Source: Branchiostoma floridae (Eukaryota > Chordata > Leptocardii > Amphioxiformes > Branchiostomatidae). From it: DNA of 64,000 nucleotides. The stretch lies in the NCBI RefSeq assembly GCF_000003815.2, contig NC_049981.1, positions 23,321,668 to 23,385,667 of the forward strand, written 5' to 3'. The translations under genes and the position numbers were made by a program. Shown here one piece after another: positions 23,850-36,016 of this stretch; the first letter of the stretch is position 1; every line of letters starts with the position of its first letter. Under the pieces are notes generated by a model. It did no database searches and was not told the origin of the DNA. It saw nothing but the letters and a program-made list of their open reading frames with translations.

Positions 23850-26800
23850 TTAGTCTATCTTTACATTGGTATAGATCTTTCGAACAAATGCACTTGTACC
23901 TGCATACCCTAGTGTTCCTGCAAAAAAGGGGTAATGCAATATCTTAGTTATAACATGTTGGTAATGCTTTTAAAAATCATTCTTGCTCCATATTTGAGAG
24001 TTACTGCTTTGGAAATTCTCATGTTCGATCGGAATGTTGGACTAAACAAATTGATTAGCAGTGGAATCCAAATATCTTGAAGAATAAATGCATTGCAGAA
24101 GTAAATTAAGAGTACCTTAGGAACATTTTTAGATGTAAGAAGATACTTACCACACATAAATCCAAGAGCTATACTGAACAGGGCCATGTAACCAAAGTAG
24201 AAAGCAGTCTGGAAGAGCCCATACATCCTGCAGGGAGGGGCAGAAGATACCATTTATCACAGTACAAGGCAATTTTCTAACAGAATACTAGTATTGCTTG
24301 TAACAGATTTGTGAATATTCTTCCAAACTCTAATGATACTTTCAGTAAAATACTGCAGACTTACTTGGTTTTGAAGAAGAAGTAGTAGAAGGAGTACATG
24401 TACACATATGCAGCAGTGGAGGATGCAGCCAAGAAACTGGTCCATTGCCTGAAACATTCAAAAACTCAATGAGCAACTTACCTACAAATAGAACAACATT
24501 CAATGGTTTGTATAAAACCCAATGTAAACTTGTATGCTGTCTAATAGCTCTTGGTACAGTGATAGAAAAAGTAGATACCTTTTTTATCTATGTGGGTTTG
24601 CTTTTGCCCTACAGTTTCTGCATGTTCTGTCAGAGAGAGATAAGTCTACCATCTTCATTCTGCAAATCTATCTTAAACAAGATGCAACTATTCTAACTTT
24701 ACTCTGCTTATAACCCCATTTTCAGATTACACAATTGAAACACCATGTCCAACAGTCCACGATACCATGCCACAATACTCCAATACTCCATAACACCTAA
24801 ATTCAAACTGTAAATTTTCTTATGAAGTCAGTTTATTTTGCAGTAGGCAGAAATGGGAAATTTTTGCTATGATTTAAAAATCGTGGTTGAAACACTTTTA
24901 TACCAGTAGTACAGTAGACAAGGGAGACATATTTGCAGTGTCATGAGAGGTCACTGGGGAAATAAAACCGCCACAAACGTTTTATAAGTTACAGTAGCTA
25001 CTCAGGGCAACCTGAGAAGAAAACCCACCATCTGTAGTCCTCTGCGTTGAGCAGGAAGTAGGTACAGACGATGGTGACACAGATGGTGACGATGGCCAGG
25101 ATGATGAGCACCAGGAGCATGAAGCCGTACACGTAGTAAATCTTGTATGCCCAGAAGGACGTGAAGATGAAATACCTGCATGGACAACACAACAAGGCTG
25201 TCAGTTGACAGGATCACTGTCTTGATAAATTACCAATCATATGAAGAATATTGAATTCTTGTTGATGGTCAATTTATAGCCTGATATCTGTTCTATTGTA
25301 GCTTCAACTCACTCCGCCGCTGATTGGCTCAAAGTCAAGTTTGATCTATGTTACACTGTTTCTGCTAAATATTTGATTCCCCAAATGAAGTGGGATCAAT
25401 TGAAAGCATCTCTAGAACTGCAGGTGACATCATGGCTAGTCTGAGAGAGAACATGTATACAGGCATGACTCACATCTCTATGAAGATGGATCCAAAGGGT
25501 AGCACTCCTCCCAGAGGCACAATGACAGCCGGCTCCATGAACCTAAACATGGCATGGTTACGTCAATGAATGGTTACATGGCATGGTTAGCTGTAGCACA
25601 TCACAAAACAAGTCACAAAGCAATCTTTCAGGGAATCTATTATATCAGGCACACTGTTGTCTTCTATGCCAGTACAATGTACTAAAATACATGTAGTAGT
25701 ATGATGTACTGACAAAAATGCCCTTAAAAGCAGGAAAAAGAACCCTAAAGTAACACGTAGGCAACAACATCTCGTGCAGACACTCGTCGAAAATGTGAGT
25801 CAGAAAAAATTCTTTCACTGGTCCTGAATCAGACTTGTATATATTTCACCTCATTTTGTTTTATGTTATCTGTTTTGAAGATTCACATAACATTTGTAAC
25901 AACTTGCAATTGTGCAATATATGTGTACATGTACCACTATATAGATTAACCATTGTTATACTCTTTCCTACCATTTCTTTTCTGGGATGGGTCGGGGCAC
26001 AGCGTTGACCCTGCAGGGGTAGTTGGGCTGTCCGGACAGGTTCCGCCCCAGGACGGTCCCCACCAGGGTCAGGGGCAGGATCACAAACAGACAGATGCAC
26101 GTAACGGCAACCTGGGGGAGGGGGGCGAGGTGTGGTGTTAAAACTACAGCTCTCACATATTCAAGATCTTATCGGATTCACAAAGTAGGTTTTGTTTTAG
26201 GAGCCATTCCACTGTCTCAGTCTGTCTGTGTGTTTGTACACGGCATAACTCAAGAAGCTTTGGATTGATCATAATAACATTTGGTATGTGGGTAAAAAAA
26301 TGAAGGTCAAGATTAATAATGAGCCTCTTAGAATATTTCTAAGGTACTGCAACAGAACTTCTTTATTTATTCACTTATTTGCATTTAAATTACAGAGGAA
26401 GGTATGTTGAAACAGATGTTACTTGTCAAAGGTCACCTTTTAAAGGCCACCGTACCAATACTTCTGGTTTTGACATTGATTTTGGTTTGGACATGCTCTG
26501 GTCATAATTCTTAAACGATAGAAAGCCCTTGACTCTCTGTGTGAATCATTGAGAAGCGCATTCTTTAGGTTTTTTTTCAAAAGTATGTACAAGAGACGGT
26601 GCTGCGATTTATCGTTCGTCTGCCCTTACCATGGTGCCAAACGGGATTGCACGCGAGGCGTGGTAGTAGATGGCGATGAAGTTGATAAAGAAGGCCGTGC
26701 CACACACCAGGCATGGCAGCAGGAAAGCACTCAGCACCATCTGCTTGATCCACACACGGCCTGGAAACAAAGCAAAGTCAAACTGATTTCTTTTTACTGG

Positions 26801-29800
26801 TTCAAATAAAGGACATATAACATAGCTGCGGCAAAAGTACTTTTAATAATTTTACTTTTTAATATTATTAATTTTACCATGGAGCACTTTTAGTGAATTC
26901 CTTATAATTTTTAACCTTCGCAATGCTGCAAAACTCTGTAGGTCAAACATATCTCGTGCCTTATAACTACCTAAAGGAAAGGAGATTAAGTCATTGACTT
27001 TTTTCACTTTAAACAATATGAACTTGAACTGTATCATGTCTTGTATCATAACTATGCAATGACTAAGTGTCTAAGAATACATTTCCTATAAATTGAAGGA
27101 ATTATTGACAAAGCTTATATTCTGGTAGATAATCACACACACAAACATATAGACTGAGTGGTTAAAGGAATTAGAATAAACCGTGACAGCATGAAGACTG
27201 ACTTACCTCCCATCCTGGCATACAGGCCCCCACCACTGTACCCATTGACTGGTGCTGTTGCAGCATACACAAAGATAGCTGTGCTCAGGAGGGATCCTCG
27301 TCTGTACAGGGAGCAACAGGCATTCAGGGACTTAATGATGAGAACATGTTAACTACTTCTATCACTATAGTATCAGTTCTAGGTTTGTACCAAAAAAGTG
27401 TTTACAAAAGTATGTGGATAATTAAAAAAAAGAATTTACAAAAGTATGTGGATAGTTATGTGTATAGTCAAAATTAATATTACCCTCTTAGCATACCCTT
27501 TTTCAAATATGGCTAGGAATGACAGATGTGGCTAGGAATGCCAATAAAAGGCTATGAAAATGACACTGAGGATTAAATATGGCTATGAAAGCAAAAATGC
27601 CAATGAAGGTCAAATGTGGTTATGAAGATAATAATGGAGCCAAATAAGGCTAAGATGGCCAAATATGGCTATGGGGATGTTTACTCACTCTGTGTACAGC
27701 TCTCCAAATATGGCGATGAAGATGACACTGAAAGCCACCACAGAGATGTGGTAGCCTGTGCCAATCAGAGCAGAGAACAGCATGCAGTTGTAGGCTGGCC
27801 TGAAGACGTCCCCGTGGACCTGTTTCCAGCCGTACTCATCTCCAAGGTCCCTCTCCTGCCAGACACAGCACATACTCATTACAGCTGGCAATGGAAAACT
27901 CTCAAGGGGTATTCTAAGGTCCTTAGACTGACTAACCATTACAAATAGGTTGCTGTACTACTACGTTGGTGGCACTGTGATTAGGGTTGTTGCTGTAAAA
28001 TCTAAAGGATGTGGTCAATTCCCTAGCAGTTTCCAATGTTGTGCCTTGAGAAAGGCATTTCAGTTACGCCTATAGCCTCACTCAACTAAAAATGGACACC
28101 TAGCTTTGGTAAGGGACAACCACTCAGATGATACGTAATGCTGGAAATTCGTGTTTGAGGAAAGTCACTCCTCAAGCAAGAAGAAGCTGAACCCACCACA
28201 ATTATTCCTTATAATAGGGGTCCATCCTGGTGTGGGTGAATCAAACTCTACAGACTGGTCTTGTACCTACTTGCTGAACTAGTGTGTTATGTCTTGACGT
28301 CGTTTACCAGTCAAAGGAAACAAACAAATACATGGGAAAGACGTAAACCTGCAGCAGAGGACCAAATATGTTTAATAGGTTAGAATGTGAAGTTACCATA
28401 TCGTCCAGTTCGTCGTCCTTGCTGTAGCGTGCGTAGTCCTTACGCAGCGTGCGCATCAGGATCATGGAGACCAGCCCCACCAGGAAGATAACCATCATGA
28501 ACGAGTTAAAGATGGAGAACCAGTGGATCTGTTTAGCAAAACAAAACAAGAAGCTTACAAATGACAACAGCATTAGTCCAACAATTCACCTAACATGGTT
28601 AATAACCCATGCTTACAAAGCTACCCCTAAGTCTTTCCCCCCTTTTCTCATTTATTGTAAATCTTTTCATCATAGATCCTAAATTGCATGCAGGCTGATG
28701 AAGAGCACTATGAGTAGCACAACCGGCAATCGATATTGTTACCATGACCTTGCCAGGTTAAAAGTCTGCATTTATTGACTTTTCATTAATGTTATGATCA
28801 TTATAATTTGAATCCCCCAGCTATCATTACCAGTTAGCAGGTAATTGAACAAAGTAATAGCATCTTCAAGTGCTTTACAATCATACAGTTATCCAACATG
28901 GCACAGATGACATCAGACAAAAAGCCTGTACATGTAAACACAGTCAATCAATGTTTGATCTGATTGTTGGCTCTTATGTCATATGCGCACATCTTATAGC
29001 TAGGATACATAAGACATATTTGACAAAGCAGGTCACGCAAAGAATTGATACTTACCCTATGTTGGAAAAAGTTAGGATCCAGGTACTTGTCAAACCTGTC
29101 CTTATAAGGAATGTTGGACTTCTTCCATTTCACCTGTCACAGACAAAAGCACAGTAGCTTCAAATACACATATATCCAAAACAATAATCCAAGCTAGGTC
29201 CACATGTGATCTGAATTTTTTTTAAATGATGATGTTCTATACTGTACATTCAAGGCTATTGGTATAGCAAAACAATTAGTTTAAAAAAGTATCAATACTA
29301 CAGATATAATGTTTTTAAAAGTTTAATGGTAGGAAAAAAATACTACATCTAGTTGCAATTTTAACATTTATTCATATCTATGATGTTAAAAGAATCATGT
29401 TAGCCCTTATTGTTATGTTAACTAGGATGTCAAGCTTTATTCTAGATCTACACCTCTATTTTGTACTTTATGTAATAGCTGTTGCATACATTGTACATCG
29501 TGCAATTAAGTTCTTCTTCTATTAGACTATGTAAAGAGAGTGACTTACAGAGTATGTGAAGGGGATCTTGGTGTTGGGGATGAGCTTGACCTTGGCCTCA
29601 CTGGTCAGGTTCACGTCCACAATCTGGTCCACGTTGTAGCCGATGTCCAGCTTCTTGTGTGTCCAGAGGTAGTAGCCATCTCCGTTTTCATCAATCTCCC
29701 CAGCAATACCTGTAACACAATGGGTCATTGCAGAGGGTGTTAGACTGTGGTATGCATGCATGTATGTTTATTCTAAGAAACTCCAAGAGCTAAGGAAGCT

Positions 29801-32800
29801 TGCAGGATGCAGAGCACAGTGGAGAAAGATGAAGAAAGACTGAATGCAGCTACAGGCCTTTTAAAGACTGGAGATACAGAATATGGTGAATGATGATGTT
29901 TATTCTGATGACTGGGAAAAAGTGTGTGAAGTGAAAAGATATACACACACATCTAAATGACTTTCGTGCATTTTTGTATGAATCATAAAAACAAAAAGAG
30001 CTGTTCTTACCCCAAATAGGAAGGTCATCAATGTACATCTGGTACCAGTAGTGGTTCTTTACTGCATACACAAAGGCATCGTACTTCTGTTTGGTTAGGT
30101 CTACCTCACAGTACTTCGTCTGGGGCACATCCACTTTGGGAAAAAAATAAAATCAATATTACTATTATTAGTACTTGATAGATATTGTCACAGTTTACAA
30201 TTGTACTTCCTACAAACAAGATAATATGTTTGTTGACACTTTTTGGGAAACTAACACATCTATCTAAGACATCTTTTTTTCTTTTCTGGTCAGGTTGTAA
30301 TTCATTTTTGTAAAAGGGCACAGGTGCGACTGACCTAAAGTAAAAATTCAGGTGCACAAAGATATTTGGATGCACAACATAATATTAAGTAGAATATCAT
30401 TCAGTAAAACCTGCCAACACAGTTTTGAGCTTTGAAATTTTGGGATGAAGCCAGATTCTATATCTAAATCAAAAACTTGTAATTTTTTCTGACACTCAAA
30501 TCAAAACGTCCAGAATATGCTGTATGACAGTGCACAATAGTACATATTCTGGATTTTATATGTGCTCCTACACGAATATTTAGATGCATCAAGTATTTTG
30601 AGTCCTGTTTGCTAATATCAAAATCTACTTTACCTTTATAATCAATATCCAGCCCACTGAATTGAAGCTCCACCCCCTGTAGGGCCTCTCCTAATGTCTC
30701 ATGGTAGTGACCAATCGCCTCTTTGGGCCCAGCACAGAAAGGTAAGGAGAAGTACTCATATGTTTCCTGCAATGGGATGTAACAGTCACATTCACAAATT
30801 TCTCATACTGTGGTATATTTTCATAGCAACTATTCAGGATACACTCAGTACATTGCTTGTGCTAGTTCCGTGTGGACATAAATACTTCTGAAAGTATGTC
30901 ATGTAAATTGTAATTTTATCTTTAAACTAAATTTAAGTTTTAGTATTTAGAACTGAATCGTAAAATAATGCAACTTGTAAAATGCATGAGTCTTAGCATT
31001 TCTTGAAATATTCATGTCTTGAGAAAGTACCAGATGATACTTGAAGTTCACTGGGCATGAACAGACCAATCAGATGGCTTACTTTAGAAATGAAGTCCTC
31101 AGATAAACAAAAGTATACAACAACTTTACCTGTCTGTTGTGGTATGGTCCAACTGTGTTCATCCACAGCACAACCTCTTCCTTGTCCACATACTGGAAAT
31201 AAAAACAGACTAACATAAAATAAGAGTCCAAACATCTCATAAACACAAAAAGATAGGTTTGACATCTGTCTAAAGGTCACCTCCTGTAAACTTTCATGAA
31301 CATGACTAGCATATGGAAAACATATATTAAACAGCAAAAACATACACCAAAGAAATACCCCCTCCCATAAATTAGTAACCTCTTCCATTGACCTTATGAC
31401 CTGGAAGGTCTGTGATAATAAATGACTTGTTCTACCTACCACCTTGGCAAGTCTGACTATACTATAGAGTGACACCATCATCTCACTCACTTCCTACCAC
31501 TCTGCTGGCAGTGTGTTTAAAGTACAAACAACCAGACACAACAAAACAAAACTTCTATACACAGATCTGGAGGCAATCAAGTTTTTAACTGACCAAAATT
31601 TACAAGTAGCATTTGATGAACTCATGTCTAAGAAGGAAACAGTTTACATATGGTGCAAAAGACAATCACATATACATATATACACATATATGTATGTATA
31701 TATTTGAGATGTTTTTTTTAAAAATAGTTTTATCATATTGGCTCTTCCATCCTGTATCCTGAACAGCTGAACACATGAGGCCACGCCCACATGTCCTTCT
31801 GTAGTGTCAACATGTACACAGGTAAGGATGACCTGAACCGGACATGGCACCAGCAAAATGGCAACAGGAGTTCAAATATCAACTATTCAAAAATGTTAGC
31901 ACATGAACAATTAGGAACTATGTGTAGGATTCTTGGTAGGAACGTCATGGAAATTTAAAAAAAAATTTTGTTTGGCGAAATCTTTTTTTTTAATTTGACA
32001 CATTTGCAATGCACACTTTAGTTGTGACTTTTCATGTATTTACCGTATGCATCTTTTCTCTGATCTTGTAAGCTTAATCATTGATGAGATAATCTCTTGT
32101 ATCAGAAAGTTGTTTTACCATGAGAGAGATAAATAAAGACAAAAGGGTTACCAGCATTACATGGTACTAAAAGAGCATGCTATAGTAGCAGCCTGTCATT
32201 GGAACATTATATATATTATACATCTTAAGTCTACAAGAATAAAATCGTTGTTTAGGATCTGAAACAAATTGTCTGACATACAATGCCTTTGTTTGACATG
32301 GACATGCATGTGTGTAGATAATACCATTTAGTAGATAATTGATGCATCTTTGTATTCCTGAGCTATAATAAATTTTACGTGGGAATCAATTTACAATCTA
32401 ATTCTAACAATCTTAACATTGAGTGATGTAATATAATTTGTGTGCTTAACTACCGTAATCAAATATCAAATGTCATCTTGAAAATCTATTTTAAATTTTA
32501 ATTGGTACATCAAATTAGTATACTAGTAACTGTTTATTTTTATCCTGGAAATCTACATTGGTATCTTTCTGAAAATCTAAACTGCCAATCAGCTGGCAGT
32601 GGTGTGCCACGTCAAAAGACACAAGTCAGTATTTGAACCACAAATTTGGTAAGGGAGGTGACCACCATTCAAAGTAACATCTCCAATTTAGGCCCCTGCA
32701 CCCCTTTTAATTTGTACACAAATGGCACTTAAACCATTTCCTTTCTCTACATCATGACTACAATGAACAGAATGTCATGTTTTACTATTGAATTTCTAGA

Positions 32801-33937
32801 AGAAACAGGTAGTTCAACTGTTCAAGTTCCAATGTTACTACTAGTAGTACCTTATGTAGTTATGAGCATAAATATGTTTTGGACCATATTGTAAATCCTA
32901 CAAAGCCACTGCAAAATGAGCAAATATATGTCATAGATTGCAAAAAAATGGTACATACGTGCATACACACACACACACGCACGCACGCACACACACTCAT
33001 TACACATGTACGTTGTGAAAATGTGCTGTCTTGCAAAATTGTGATACACGTAATGGTGGCTTCAACCGCAAACTCAAAGCACTGCAAATACCTCCTCTCC
33101 CCTCCTACCATAAAACTTAAGTCCATGTGACATTCAGATTCACAGTACATTGAATGGACAACAAGGCTGATAATTTATGCACCTCAATGTGTCTACCTGT
33201 AGTGCTCAATATGTGAATTAGATAAACAAAATTAAACCAAGCCAAAATTAAACAAATAATAAAACCATGAAAACAAATTTGGTTGGTCTCTATCTCACGC
33301 CATACACATGTAATTAATGATTTGATTCCAAACTATATTTCCTATATATAAAAGGCATCATTGCTGTATGTGTGGGTTTATATCATATGGTGACCTATGT
33401 GGCAAACTATGACATCATATCCTAGACAACTCAGCTGTCTGTACATAATTCAATCCAACCTGAATAAAATGCAATCCACAAACAAATGTATACACGTTAA
33501 AGTTAATACAATCAACATGAATAAGGAAAATATAGGTCTAATAATTTCACCTTCAGATTTTTCTGTGGCTTCGTTTTGGTAACAAATTTGGTGGTTTGGA
33601 CATGTGTTTCAGAACCATACATAATTTTGTCCACAGGAAACAAAAAGAGGGTTATATTTTGCTCAGTGGTGGGAATCCTAAGACCCATAGCAGACAGGAC
33701 AAATAAAAAATCAGCTAACATCCTAAAATAAAAACGACGGCCATGATGTCTTCTTAATTCTTTCTGAGAACTAATATTATAATTGTGTGTACCACAAAAA
33801 ATTACATCGTTCAGAAGCAGAGGTTGTTGCTTTGGACCATTTTCTCTTACCGTGTGACTGTGTTCGTCCGCTCTGGCGTAGCTGAACAGATTCAGGAAGA
33901 GCAAACTGAGGGAAAATAATGATTTGTTGGTCGTCAT
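23850..33937 (-). CDS. TM9SF3: Transmembrane 9 superfamily member 3
   Basis: Nonaspanin of the Golgi/endosomal membranes, involved in membrane protein sorting and glycosylation homeostasis. Exons in transcript order: 33851-33937, 31130-31192, 30634-30766, 30011-30133, 29549-29709, 29056-29133, 28397-28528, 27689-27855, 27207-27301, 26630-26760, 25972-26111, 25474-25542, 25029-25175, 24365-24448, 24151-24227, 23850-23917; phases join into 584 aa (human about 589). Residues 1-23 form a signal peptide. The luminal domain follows ([35 protein letters not shown]). Next come the first membrane span ([20 protein letters not shown]), the cytosolic [15 protein letters not shown] block and eight further spans. 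The C-terminus [11 protein letters not shown] ends in a K-x-D motif, the family's COPI-type Golgi retention signal. Near-identity to human over many exons makes assignment to member 3 firm. Confidence 0.96.
26170..26460. repeat. Diverged interspersed repeat in TM9SF3 intron 10
   Basis: The segment shares 'cataactcaaga' and 'cttagaatatttct' with sequence at about 44180-44278 inside LIN54, and resembles the array at 19.7-20.8 kb ('taaggtactgcaacag', 'aactcaagaa'). It is probably an old member of the same dispersed family and is non-coding. Confidence 0.35.
32960..33000. repeat. CA-rich microsatellite
   Basis: An (AC)n/(ACGC)n tract in TM9SF3 intron 1. The first intron is about 2.7 kb and AT-rich, with no other recognised feature. 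Confidence 0.65.
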
Positions 33938-34580
33938 AGTGGTAAATTTGCCTCAGTTTTCATCAGTGTCGTGTAGAAGTGGACGTGCGTGGGACACCTG
34001 TAGTCGTGCCGCCCTCCCACCTTTTCTGTCTCCTATCCCAGCCACGTCACGTGCAAGACCGCATACATCCCCACAGAATTACCTGTTTCATGCTCTTAGA
34101 AATCGTCACATTGATGTCCAAGTCAATGGAATTCCGAAAACCATTTGATTTTTAGTGCATATGATTTATTCTATGTGAAAAAGATTAATGACAACAAATT
34201 TTGTCAGAAAGACCACGTTTATTTTAATCAGGGAATATATTCTTTATCATTAATTAAATCTAGATGTGCTGATATCTTTACATTAAAAAAAACACTTTCA
34301 TTCAACTTATCTCATTAAAATAATTAAGGTTGCCAATACATTAACGTTATGTCACCAACGACATTTGGCAAACTAAAGTTTACTAGTTTTTTTCCTCAAA
34401 GAAAGGATATTTTGGGTTATGGGGTCTTGAAATCCGCACCCTTCCCACAATGCAGTGGGCGGCCCGGCTCCGCGTAGACGTTGCAGCATATTATGGGTTA
34501 GTAATGGTGGGCGCGTGATTTTGAACAAACAGCGTCGATCTGAAGACCTGAAGTTCACCAGCTTCATTTTCCGTCTCCAG
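33938..34580. promoter_or_regulatory. Bidirectional promoter interval TM9SF3 / LIN54
   Basis: TM9SF3 starts leftward at 33937. A strong donor CTCCAG|GTAGGT at 34580/34581 marks the probable end of the non-coding first exon of LIN54 to the right. Between them lie TCACGTGC (E-box CACGTG at 34048-34053, about 110 bases from the TM9SF3 ATG) and TTCCCACAATGCA at 34442-34454, which resembles the ZNF143 site (TTCCCAGCATGC), next to GGGCGG-type GC boxes. The head-to-head arrangement is seen in the sequence; shared regulation is inference. Confidence 0.5.
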
Positions 34581-35964
34581 GTAGGTTTTCACCTCGCACG
34601 ACAGGTTAAACGTCGCGTAGACCGTGTGGTTTCGTTCTGGGAGCGGTTGTTTTCCTGAGGCTGAGGAAACGGGAGTGGTGTATGCCGGGTCATCATCACC
34701 CAAACCGCGCGAGAACACGAAGCAGCAAAATGGCAAATGGTGGTGGTGATCACTCTGTCTGATCGTCTGAAACTGAGAATCGGGCACAGATGGTGCACTT
34801 TTCCACCAAAAAGGACTAAATTTCCATACTTTTTGCAAACCGGTTGGTCAGTGTAGACATGTGGACGCATAACTATGCCTGTAAAAATACAAACAAATGT
34901 AGATTGAGATCACAAGGGCACCGGACTGGCCCGATGTTTTGAGGGTCATTTTTGGGCTGCACAAAAATATGCTGAATACGCAGCATCGAACCAGAATGCT
35001 GGTGTTGATTAGAAGTTTTTGCCACATTTCATCTTGCGGTTTAAAGTGTTTTGATTCCTTAAGTAAAGGTACTCAATTGTCATGCATGTTATATAATTTT
35101 GTTTCTTCTTCCTGAGTGTCAAGTTCTGAAGTTCTATAAAATCTATGATTTCCATGAAAAATATTAAGACGAACATAATTTTCCAATCATCTGATGGTCT
35201 GCAAACTTTTATGAAAATTAAAGGAAAACCAGGATTTTTTTTTCTTTTAAAAATTGTGGTTGCTGATTGTAAATGAGTTCCAAAAATAGAATCTGTAATT
35301 ATAGATCAATTGACATGCTGGCACATTGGAACAATTTGCACTAAAATGCTGTACGTAGATTCAAAATCAATAATCTGTTACTAATGAAAAATGTATGCAA
35401 CCTCTAGATCATATAGTATAAACTGATAGTGATAACATCTAAAACTGTTTAGAAACAGAATGACATAGTAGTTGTAACTTGTAATAATATGTAGATTCAA
35501 ATGGAGAAAAACATCTGAAACCATATCATATTGTCATATTTTGTTCTCACTAAAATTTTCAATGTATTTTGGATAAACTATAGTGAAGTTTGTTTTTCTC
35601 AAGTTGATCTTTCACATGAAGAAGAGGTTTAAATTTATTGCATGAGCATGTAAATCAGTCTACCTAGCCTGGATGCCAGGCTGTTTCCAGGGCCTACACA
35701 GGCCTGGCTTGGGGTCTGGAATCCAGGCTACAGTCTACCTGAATTTGTAAGGTTTTTATGATGGTTTGTCCACAGCGACATCATTGCACCATGTGTTTTT
35801 CTACTACAGTATTGTTCTGCAAACTTCAAACACTACAAAAACTTCCTTTTCACTTGGCACTTCCCTGTGAAAATAAATGTAAACTAGTGTTTAGATTAAT
35901 GAACAGTATTACTTTGTCGGAAAATGATGTGATACAAATCAGAATTTCAAACCATCTCTTTCAG

Positions 35965-36016
35965 TGTTCTTAGACTGTTTGTGAGAAGAGGACTACCTAC
36001 TTTGTGATTGCTGCCC
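35965..36016 (+). other. LIN54 5' UTR part of exon 2
   Basis: An acceptor (ctctttcag, ending at 35964) opens an exon whose first 52 bases are untranslated, followed by the ATG at 36017. Together with the donor at 34580 it gives a non-coding first exon and a first intron of about 1.4 kb. Confidence 0.5.

Noticed and set aside
30297-30610. Possible MITE in TM9SF3 intron 3 with 'aggtgcac' words
   Set aside because: Resembles the interior of the 41750 element but lacks recognisable terminal repeats.
30993-31490. A 165-codon minus-strand frame overlapping TM9SF3 exon 2
   Set aside because: The real TM9SF3 reading frame at 31130-31192 is different and conserved; the longer frame is a shadow.
31644-31856. 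Open frame in TM9SF3 intron 1 with tyrosine/isoleucine run
   Set aside because: The run comes from a TATATG/ACATAT simple repeat and has no splice or family support.
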